Source: UBA6115 sp050953005 (lineage in GTDB: Bacteria; Bacillota; Clostridia; Christensenellales; Aristaeellaceae). From it: a stretch of DNA of 64,000 nt. Location: NCBI GenBank assembly GCA_050953005.1, contig JBMNLV010000004.1, positions 248,001-312,000 on the forward strand, given 5' to 3'. Numbering within the stretch: the stretch's first letter is position 1; each line of letters opens with the position of its first letter. The notes below the pieces were generated by a model. The model saw only the letters and a program-made list of their open reading frames with translations. It did not search any database and had not been told where the DNA came from. Below are positions 16,483 to 23,126 of the stretch, one piece after another. Position numbers and translations under genes: made by a program.

Positions 16483-18150
16483 ATGATGAAAAGAATTCTT
16501 GCGTGGATACTGGCGCTGACACTGTCGCTTGGGCTTGCTGCCCCGGGCTTTGCCGAAGCGCCCAGGGGCAGGCTGGTCATTTTGCACACCAACGACGTCC
16601 ATGGCCGCGCCGTGGCCGACCCGGCCGGGAAGGTGCTGGGCTACGCGGCCATCGCCCGGTACAAAAAGGATCTGGAGGCGGCCGGGGACAGCGTTTTGCT
16701 GCTGGACGCGGGCGACGCCTGCCAGGGCACGCCTCTGGTGAATCTGAGCATGGGCAAAACCGCCATCGAGTTTATGAACGCCGCCGGCTATGACGCCATG
16801 GCGCCCGGCAACCATGAATTTGACTGGGGGCTGGACAACGCCAGGCAGCTGGCGGGACTGGCTGATTTTCCCATGCTCAGCGCCAATATCGTCAACCACC
16901 TGGAGGGCAGCCTGACCTTTGCGGCCAACAAGGTCTTTGAAATGCCAAACGGCATGAAGGTGGGCGTCTTTGGCCTCTCCACCCCTGAAACCATGACCAA
17001 AGCCCATCCGGACAAGGTTCGGGGCATTGATTTCCTCCAGGCGGAGGCCCTGTACGAGGCGGCCCGGAAGCAGGTGGAGGAGCTGAAGGCGGCGGGCGCC
17101 GACATCATTGTGCTGCTCAGCCACCTGGGCTCGGATGATGAAAGCGCCCCCAACCGCAGCCTGGACGTGCTGGAAAACGTTACGGGCATCGACCTGCTGA
17201 TCGACGGCCACAGCCACTCCCTGTTTGAAAAAGGCAAGATGGTCGGCGACACCCTGCTGGTCTCCGCCGGCGAATACGGCCAGAACCTGGGCGTGGTGGT
17301 ATATGACGGGGAGAAGTTCTCAGCCAGCCTGTTTTCAGGCCTTGGCAAAAGCGCTATGAGCGCTGTGGTGGAGGTGGAAGGCGTTCTGTACAGCGCGCTG
17401 CTGACCGCCAAACTCGATGCTGAGGTGGCGGAGCTTGTCAACAACGCTGATCAGGCGGTGAAGCAAGAGCTGTCCAAGGTCTTTGCCAGGACGGAGGTCT
17501 ACCTCAACGGCGAGCGCGATCCGGGGAACCGCACCGAGGAAACCAACCTGGGCGATTTTTCCGCCGATGCCATCCTGTGGGCGGCCAAACAGGCCTTGGG
17601 CGACAAGGTGGTAGCCGCCATCACCAACGGCGGCGGCATCCGGGCCAGCATCCAGGCGGGCGACATCACCATGAACGACATGAAAACTGTATTCCCCTTT
17701 GGCAATGAAGTGAGCGTCCTCGAGGTAAAGGGTTCAGAGCTGCTGGAGGCCCTGGAGGCCGCCACCAGCTCCACGCCCAAGGCCCTGGGCGCGTTCCCCC
17801 AAGTGTCGGGCATCGTGTTCAGCATTGACACCACCGTGCCCTATGAAAAAGGCGAGCAGTACCCGGATTCCACCTATTTTGCCCCTGCCAAGCCCGGCAG
17901 CCGGGTGAAGATCGAATCGGTGGGAGGCCAGCCTTTTGACCTGGAGGCGCTGTATACCATTGCCACCAACGACTTTACCGCCGCCGGCGGCGATACCTAC
18001 TACGTCTTCCGCTATCCCAACGCCACCAGCGGTTATAAAACCGGCGTGGCGCTTGAAGACGCGCTGGTCAACTATGTCACCACGGTGCTTGGCGGCGTGG
18101 TGGGCCAGGACTATGCCAATCCCCAGGGCAGGATCACCGTGATTAAATAA
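16483..18150 (+). CDS. Exported 5'-nucleotidase / UshA-family metallophosphatase
   Basis: Exported enzyme of 555 residues that releases phosphate from nucleotides or related esters outside the membrane. A signal peptide (MKRILAWILALTLSLGLA) is followed by the calcineurin-like domain with metal ligands in HTNDVHGR, DAGDACQG, GNHEFDWG, LLSHLG and DGHSHS. The C-terminal 5'-nucleotidase domain has NGGGIRASIQAGDITMND and the substrate-stacking region near YTIATNDF. I chose the ATG at 16483 (GGAGG at 16471-16475, 7 bases upstream); a GTG at 16480 and ATG at 16486 are alternatives. No C-terminal anchor is seen, so the enzyme is probably released or bound through other means. Confidence 0.9.
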   Translation: MMKRILAWILALTLSLGLAAPGFAEAPRGRLVILHTNDVHGRAVADPAGKVLGYAAIARYKKDLEAAGDSVLLLDAGDACQGTPLVNLSMGKTAIEFMNAAGYDAMAPGNHEFDWGLDNARQLAGLADFPMLSANIVNHLEGSLTFAANKVFEMPNGMKVGVFGLSTPETMTKAHPDKVRGIDFLQAEALYEAARKQVEELKAAGADIIVLLSHLGSDDESAPNRSLDVLENVTGIDLLIDGHSHSLFEKGKMVGDTLLVSAGEYGQNLGVVVYDGEKFSASLFSGLGKSAMSAVVEVEGVLYSALLTAKLDAEVAELVNNADQAVKQELSKVFARTEVYLNGERDPGNRTEETNLGDFSADAILWAAKQALGDKVVAAITNGGGIRASIQAGDITMNDMKTVFPFGNEVSVLEVKGSELLEALEAATSSTPKALGAFPQVSGIVFSIDTTVPYEKGEQYPDSTYFAPAKPGSRVKIESVGGQPFDLEALYTIATNDFTAAGGDTYYVFRYPNATSGYKTGVALEDALVNYVTTVLGGVVGQDYANPQGRITVIK

Positions 18151-18166
18151 TCCGTGAACGCCGGGG

Positions 18167-18236
18167 CCGGGCAGGGGACTGCCGGCAGTCCCCTGTCCCG
18201 GTTTGTCAAAAAGACCGTGACTGCACGGCCTTTTTT
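18167..18236 (+). terminator. Two tandem hairpins ending the 5'-nucleotidase transcript
   Basis: The first is a nearly perfect 35-base palindrome (18167-18201) centred on CTGCC/GGCAG. The second is a canonical rho-independent terminator: CCGTG (215-219), loop ACTG, CACGG (224-228), CC and then six T (231-236). Confidence 0.85.
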
Positions 18237-18594
18237 GCTATAATAAAGCGGGCAACAGCGAAAACGCAGCTCATACAAAAATTTTCACGTTATCTTTATA
18301 TGACACATAACACTCATAGTGGCGGGGAGTAGTTCCCACAGTTAATTTGTTTTTATAAATTTCGTCAACGTAAAAAACAACATGTCGAAATATTTTATTA
18401 TTTTCGACGTATAATGTTGTTGCGCCCAGAAACGAGCTGTAGTAAAATGATGCTACAGACAAAACCGCCGCCAGCTGGCACTGACGGCGGTTGGGGTAAA
18501 ACCGGTGGTTTACCCGGCGCTCTTACACGCATCTGAATGGTAGCATCTCCTCAGCGCCTTGTCAATTTCCGCCGGGGAAAGGATGGACCGGAAA
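18237..18594. other. AT-rich spacer with a large imperfect inverted repeat and a hairpin
   Basis: This 358-bp stretch before the defence island holds an inverted repeat at 18376-18421: AACAACAT plus GTCGAAA pair with TTTCGAC plus ATGTTGTT, interrupted by a 5-base bulge. A GC hairpin (CCGCCG at 18465-18470, CGGCGG at 18485-18490) with T-rich flank on the minus side follows. A 63-codon minus-strand frame (18271-18462) has no ribosome site and no family I recognise. The AT-rich composition contrasts with the genes on either side and may mark the edge of acquired DNA. Confidence 0.4.
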
Positions 18595-18852
18595 ATGGCT
18601 TTTTCAAAAAGTGTTGTTGAAGCCGCGTGGCGGCGCTCGGGCGGAAAATGCGAATGTGGCCGCAGCACCTGCGGGCATGGTTACCGCTGCAGCAAGGCGC
18701 TGAACTGGTTCGAGCGCGGCAACGACAAGGCTTCCGGCGGATGGGAAGCCCATCACAAGGTCGCCGTGGACTCAGGCGGCGGCGATGCCCTCTCCAACTG
18801 CGAGATCCTTTGCATTCCCTGCCACAAGAACACCCGTACCTACGGAAAATAA
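18595..18852 (+). CDS. Small HNH endonuclease-like protein
   Basis: An 85-residue protein with the compact HNH nuclease pattern. An N-terminal zinc-type cluster (CECGRSTCGHGYRC) is followed by WEAHHKVAVDSGGGDALSN, which gives the two active-site histidines and the Asn, then CIPCHKNTRTYG with the last Cys pair and His. Such proteins nick or cut DNA. I chose the ATG at 18595 (GGAAAGG 12 bases upstream); the ATG at 18583 touches that site. It is 54 bp upstream of fic and reads in the same direction as the type I restriction genes, so it may be part of the same defence operon. A stand-alone homing-type nuclease is an alternative. Confidence 0.75.
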   Translation: MAFSKSVVEAAWRRSGGKCECGRSTCGHGYRCSKALNWFERGNDKASGGWEAHHKVAVDSGGGDALSNCEILCIPCHKNTRTYGK

Positions 18853-18906
18853 TCATCCCTCGGCGGGCAGGCTGCGCCTGCCCACCCGTTTTCAGGAGGA
18901 AGCGCC

Positions 18907-20034
18907 ATGTTTGATCCGCAAGCGCCTTATAATGACCTTCCGCTGATCACGGCGCTGGGCGTTGATCCTTCGGCCGGGCTTTCCAAACTGGCCGAAGAAA
19001 CCCGCGTCGCCATTGAGATCTTGAATTACGCCGTCAACTCGCTGCCCAACCCCGGCATCCTCCTGGACACGCTCGCTCTACAGGAAGCGCGGGCCAGCAG
19101 CAACGTTGAGAATATCGTAACCACCAATGACGATCTGTACCGCGGCGTTGTGTTTGAGGACTTCACCGCGGAAGCAAAAGAGGTCAGCCGCTATAAGGAC
19201 GCGCTGTATGCCGGTTATACCCGCATGCGGGACAAGGGCCTGATCTCTCTGAGCGACCTTGAGGCGATCAACGCGCCGGTCAACCAGAAGAAGCCCGGCA
19301 TCCGGACAAACCTCATGAACTTTGATGATCTGACCCGGATCGCGAACCGCAAACCGAACGGCGGGTATGAGGTCATCTACACCCCGCCCCACGGGGCTGA
19401 GCTCCTGTATACGCTTCTGATCGACATGCTGGAATTTGTCTATGACGACGATGCCTATGAGCTGCACCCGCTGATCAAAATCGCCCTGGCGCACTATCAG
19501 TTTGAATGTATTCACCCCTTCCGGGACGGCAACGGCAGAACCGGGCGCATCTTGAATGTCCTGTTTCTCTGTCACAAAGGATATCTGAACGCGCCGGTCC
19601 TTTACGCGAGCTCTTTCATCATCCGCAACAAAAACCGGTATTACGACCTGCTGCGGACAACCAAGGAGACAGGGCGGTATGAACCCATCATAGAATTCAT
19701 GCTGCGCTCCTTCAAAGAGACGGCGGAGCAGACGCTGAGGATCGTCGAGGGCATTCGCTCCCTTCTGGCCCAATATTCAGATCAGGAGTATCTGACCGGG
19801 CTGAAAGGCCAGCTCGAGCCGCTGCGGAACACGGTGGACCTCATCTTTAAAAAGGTGTATGTCCGGGTTGCCGATCTTGTTGATTTGGGCATCCACCGGC
19901 AGACAGCGGCGGCCTATCTGGACCAGTTTGTGGATCAGGGGCTGCTGAGCAAGGATCGCGCCGGACGGGAAAATATCTATAAAAACATCAGGCTGCTGGA
20001 GCTGTTTGATTATGATAGCGAGGTACACAAATGA
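18907..20034 (+). CDS. Fic-family AMP-transferase
   Basis: Fic protein of 375 residues, predicted to transfer AMP (or another nucleotide part) to a target protein hydroxyl. The catalytic motif HPFRDGNGRTGR is complete at about residue 200. The inhibitory helix motif of class II Fic proteins, SSNVEN with its Glu, lies near residue 62, so the enzyme is self-inhibited. The C-terminal part has winged-helix character (VRVADLVDLGIHRQTAAAYL). The start ATG has AGGAGGAAG 6 bases upstream. Its stop overlaps the hsdM start (ATGA), placing it as a coupled first gene of the type I restriction operon. Its role there, perhaps as an auxiliary toxin or regulator, is inferred only. Confidence 0.88.
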   Translation: MFDPQAPYNDLPLITALGVDPSAGLSKLAEETRVAIEILNYAVNSLPNPGILLDTLALQEARASSNVENIVTTNDDLYRGVVFEDFTAEAKEVSRYKDALYAGYTRMRDKGLISLSDLEAINAPVNQKKPGIRTNLMNFDDLTRIANRKPNGGYEVIYTPPHGAELLYTLLIDMLEFVYDDDAYELHPLIKIALAHYQFECIHPFRDGNGRTGRILNVLFLCHKGYLNAPVLYASSFIIRNKNRYYDLLRTTKETGRYEPIIEFMLRSFKETAEQTLRIVEGIRSLLAQYSDQEYLTGLKGQLEPLRNTVDLIFKKVYVRVADLVDLGIHRQTAAAYLDQFVDQGLLSKDRAGRENIYKNIRLLELFDYDSEVHK

Positions 20035-21767
20035 CCAACATCGAGCTGACCGCGGATGTCAACAGCAAGGTCAACCTTGTCAAAAGCATCGCGAACAAGA
20101 CCCGCGGCCCCTACACCCCGGAGAAGTACGGCAATGTCATCATCCCCATGGCGATCATCCGCCGCTTTGACTGCATCCTTGCTGACAAGAATGCCGTCAT
20201 TGACAAGATTTTAAAGGCTTCGTCCAAAATTAAAGGCATGACGCCGGACAAGCTGGAGGAAATGGTCAAGCGCCAGTGCGGCGTGCCCTTCTACAACGAA
20301 AAATGCTTGTCTTTGGAACAGCTTGTGGGCGACAGCGACAACCTGAACGCCAACTTCCTGGAGTTCATCGCCGGATATTCTCCCAGCATCCAGGGGATTC
20401 TGCAAGGCCTGAAGTTTCGCGAAGAAGTGGAGTTCATGATCAAGAAGGGCATCCTGTTCGAAATCGTCAAAGCCTTCTCCGAGGTGGACTTCCATCCCGC
20501 CACCACAAGCCCGATGGTCATGGGCTACATCTTTGAAGAAATTATCCGGACCTACAAGGCCAATGCCGAGGCCGGCGATCACTACACCCCCCGCGAGGTC
20601 ATCGAGCTGTGCATTGATTTGATGCTCAGCGAGAATGTGGACAGCCTCAAAAAAGATGGCAAGATCATCCGCGTCTATGACGGCTGCTGCGGCACCGGCG
20701 GCATGCTGACCACGGCCAAGCGCTTGCTGACCGACCCGGAGGGCTTCAACATCCGCGCCGAGAACATCCGCCTGTACGGCCAGGACAACAACCCGGAGGC
20801 CTATGCCGTCTGCCAGGCCGAGATGCTGATGTTGGGCGACGAACCGACCTATATCAAGGAGGGCAACACGCTGACCGAAGACCGCTTCCCCGGGGAGAAG
20901 TTCGACCTGCTGATCACCAACCCGCCCTTTGGCGTGGAGTGGAAAACGGAAAGGAGCCTCGTCGAGAAGGAGCTCAGGCAGCCCAACAACCGTTTTGTGG
21001 CCGGCACGCCCCGCGTCAGCGACGGGCAGCTGCTCTTCCTTCAAAACCTGCTGGCCAAGGCGGAGGATGACGCGCGCATCGCGATCATCCTCAACGGCTC
21101 GCCGCTGTTCTCCGGAGACGCCGGCAGCGGGGAGAGCGAGATCCGGCGCTATGTGCTGGAAAACCACCTGCTGGAGGCCATCATCGCCCTGCCGGACCAG
21201 TTATTCTACAACGCCGGCATTCATATCTATATCTGGATCCTCTCCAAAACGCCCAATCCCCGGCGCGACCACAAGATCCAGCTCATCGACGCGACGGCGC
21301 TCTATGTGCCGCAGACGCCGAAATCCCTCGGAAACAAGCGCAAATACATTGACGACGCCAGCCGCCGCAAAATCGTGGCGGAGTATGTCGCCTTCGCCCC
21401 CTCCGAGATCAGCAGGATCTTCGACGCCGAGGACTTCGGCTATACCAAGGTCACGATGGAATGCCCGCTGTATGACAAAAAGGGCAACAAGGTCATCAAG
21501 CGCGGCGTGGTGCAGGTGGACCCCAGGCGGCGCGATACCGAGATCATTCCGCTCAAGCAGGATGTGGACGCCTATATCAAGGCCGAGGTCCTGCCCTATG
21601 TGCCGGACGCCTTCCCCGACCGCAGCAAGGACAGGATCGGCTACGAGATCCCCTTCACCCGCTATTTCTACAAGTACACGCCGCCCCGCAAGAGCAGCGA
21701 CATTCTCAAGGAGATCATCGCCAACGAGGAAGCGCTGCGGGAGACCCTGAAGGCGGTGCTCAAATGA
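20031..21767 (+). CDS. hsdM: Type I restriction-modification system methyltransferase subunit HsdM
   Basis: The DNA adenine methyltransferase subunit, 578 residues. An N-terminal HsdM helical domain (SIANKTRGPYTPEKYGNVII) precedes the SAM-binding site VYDGCCGTGGM (motif I) and the catalytic motif IV NPPFGVEW. Two M subunits join one S subunit to modify the target and, with R, to cut unmodified DNA. It overlaps fic upstream and hsdS downstream by 4 bases each (ATGA), so the three are translationally coupled. Codon use and GC content match the host better than the hsdS target domains do. Confidence 0.95.
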   Translation: MTNIELTADVNSKVNLVKSIANKTRGPYTPEKYGNVIIPMAIIRRFDCILADKNAVIDKILKASSKIKGMTPDKLEEMVKRQCGVPFYNEKCLSLEQLVGDSDNLNANFLEFIAGYSPSIQGILQGLKFREEVEFMIKKGILFEIVKAFSEVDFHPATTSPMVMGYIFEEIIRTYKANAEAGDHYTPREVIELCIDLMLSENVDSLKKDGKIIRVYDGCCGTGGMLTTAKRLLTDPEGFNIRAENIRLYGQDNNPEAYAVCQAEMLMLGDEPTYIKEGNTLTEDRFPGEKFDLLITNPPFGVEWKTERSLVEKELRQPNNRFVAGTPRVSDGQLLFLQNLLAKAEDDARIAIILNGSPLFSGDAGSGESEIRRYVLENHLLEAIIALPDQLFYNAGIHIYIWILSKTPNPRRDHKIQLIDATALYVPQTPKSLGNKRKYIDDASRRKIVAEYVAFAPSEISRIFDAEDFGYTKVTMECPLYDKKGNKVIKRGVVQVDPRRRDTEIIPLKQDVDAYIKAEVLPYVPDAFPDRSKDRIGYEIPFTRYFYKYTPPRKSSDILKEIIANEEALRETLKAVLK

Positions 21768-23071
21768 GGGCGATGAAGGACAGCGGGATTGAGTGGATTG
21801 GTGAAATTCCGCAGGAATGGGATCTGCGAAAAATTAAAACCAATTTTGATATTGTCGCAGGCGCAACTCCAAAAAGTGGGGAAGCGAGCTACTGGGATGG
21901 TGATATCCCTTGGATTACCCCTGCCGATTATACTACTGAAGATGTGTATGTTTCTATTGGCCATAAAAACATTACCCGGGAGGGTATGAATTCTTGCGCC
22001 ACATCTTTAGTGCCAGAGGGTAGCATTGTTTTTTCAAAGCGTGCTCCCATAGGACTTGTGGCAATAAGCAGCAATCCTCTTTGTACAAATCAAGGTTGTT
22101 TGTCCTGCATCCCTAAAGAGAGTGTAGACGTAAAATACTATTACTATGTCATGAGCATATATAGTGAGCAGTTTGATTTATTCGCGTCAGGGACAACATT
22201 CAAAGAAATATCAGCAGTTTCGTTTGCAAACTTCAAACTGCCTTTTCCAAATTTTGAGACACAAAGTAGAATAGCTTCTTATCTTGATGCCAAATGCTCC
22301 GAAATTGATACGCTGATTGCCGCGAAGGAGAAAACCAACGCGCTGCTGAAAGAGCAGCGGCAGAGCATTATCTACGAGGCGGTCACCAAAGGCCTTGATC
22401 CCACTGTCCCCATGAAAGACAGCGGCGTTGAGTGGATCGGAAAAATTCCGCAAAAGTGGGATCTGCGAAAAATTAAAACCAATTTTGATATTGTCGCAGG
22501 CGCAACTCCAAAAAGTGGGGAAGCGAGCTACTGGGATGGTGATATCCCTTGGATTACCCCTGCCGATTATACTACTGAAGATGTGTATGTTTCTATTGGC
22601 CATAAAAACATTACCCGGGAGGGTATGAATTCTTGCGCCACATCTTTAGTGCCAGAGGGTAGCATTGTTTTTTCAAAGCGTGCTCCCATAGGACTTGTGG
22701 CAATAAGCAGCAATCCTCTTTGTACAAATCAAGGTTGTTTGTCCTGCATCCCTAAAGAGAGTGTAGACGTAAAATACTATTACTATGTCATGAGCATATA
22801 TAGTGAGCAGTTTGATTTATTCGCGTCAGGGACAACATTCAAAGAAATATCAGCAGTTTCGTTTGCAAACTTCAAACTGCCTTTTCCAAATTTTGAGACA
22901 CAAAGTAGAATAGCTTCTTATCTTGATGCCAAATGCTCCGAAATTGATTCGTTGATTGCTGCAAATGAAAAGACCAATGAGCTGCTGAAAGAACAGCGGC
23001 AGAGCCTTATCTACGAGGCCGTAACTGGAAAGATAGAGGCAATAGGCATTCGCAACAGTTATCCCAAGTAA
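21764..23071 (+). CDS. hsdS: Type I restriction specificity subunit HsdS with two identical target recognition domains
   Basis: Specificity subunit of 435 residues with the usual plan TRD1 - helix - TRD2 - helix. Each half starts with MKDSGxEWIGxIP, runs through the target domain and ends in a coiled-coil spacer (EIDTLIAAKEKTNALLKEQR; EIDSLIAANEKTNELLKEQR). The two target domains are the same residue for residue over about 163 positions, and also at DNA level, while the spacers differ. In this family the two domains bind half-sites in opposite orientation, so identical domains predict a palindromic bipartite target. The target domains are AT-rich compared with hsdM and hsdR. The start ATG overlaps the hsdM stop. 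Confidence 0.95.
   Translation: MRAMKDSGIEWIGEIPQEWDLRKIKTNFDIVAGATPKSGEASYWDGDIPWITPADYTTEDVYVSIGHKNITREGMNSCATSLVPEGSIVFSKRAPIGLVAISSNPLCTNQGCLSCIPKESVDVKYYYYVMSIYSEQFDLFASGTTFKEISAVSFANFKLPFPNFETQSRIASYLDAKCSEIDTLIAAKEKTNALLKEQRQSIIYEAVTKGLDPTVPMKDSGVEWIGKIPQKWDLRKIKTNFDIVAGATPKSGEASYWDGDIPWITPADYTTEDVYVSIGHKNITREGMNSCATSLVPEGSIVFSKRAPIGLVAISSNPLCTNQGCLSCIPKESVDVKYYYYVMSIYSEQFDLFASGTTFKEISAVSFANFKLPFPNFETQSRIASYLDAKCSEIDSLIAANEKTNELLKEQRQSLIYEAVTGKIEAIGIRNSYPK
21818..22309 (+). repeat. 492-bp direct repeat, copy A (HsdS TRD1)
   Basis: This block appears identical, base for base as far as I can compare by eye, to 22457-22948 (offset 639). The identity starts at TGGGATCTGCG and ends at GAAATTGAT. 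It marks exactly the first target recognition domain. Confidence 0.92.
22457..22948 (+). repeat. 492-bp direct repeat, copy B (HsdS TRD2)
   Basis: Second copy of the block at 21818-22309. The sequence just before and just after differs between the copies at several synonymous and non-synonymous positions, so only the target domain was copied, not the whole half gene. Confidence 0.92.
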
Positions 23072-23086
23072 AACCAACCTTTAGCA

Positions 23087-23106
23087 CCGAGGGTACCAGA
23101 CCTCGG
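23087..23106 (+). other. Small hairpin between hsdS and hsdR
   Basis: CCGAGG and CCTCGG flank an 8-base loop in the 55-bp hsdS-hsdR gap. There is no T run, so it is unlikely to be a full terminator; it could tune the amount of HsdR or protect the upstream mRNA. Confidence 0.4.
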
Positions 23107-23126
23107 CAGGCAAAGGAGGAATCACC

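Noticed and set aside
18271..18462. 63-codon minus-strand frame before the defence island
   Set aside because: No ribosome site, no recognisable family, and it covers the large inverted repeat.
21764..23071. An invertible hsdS shufflon
   Set aside because: The two 492-bp blocks are direct, not inverted, repeats, and no recombinase or spare hsdS fragment is present in the window.
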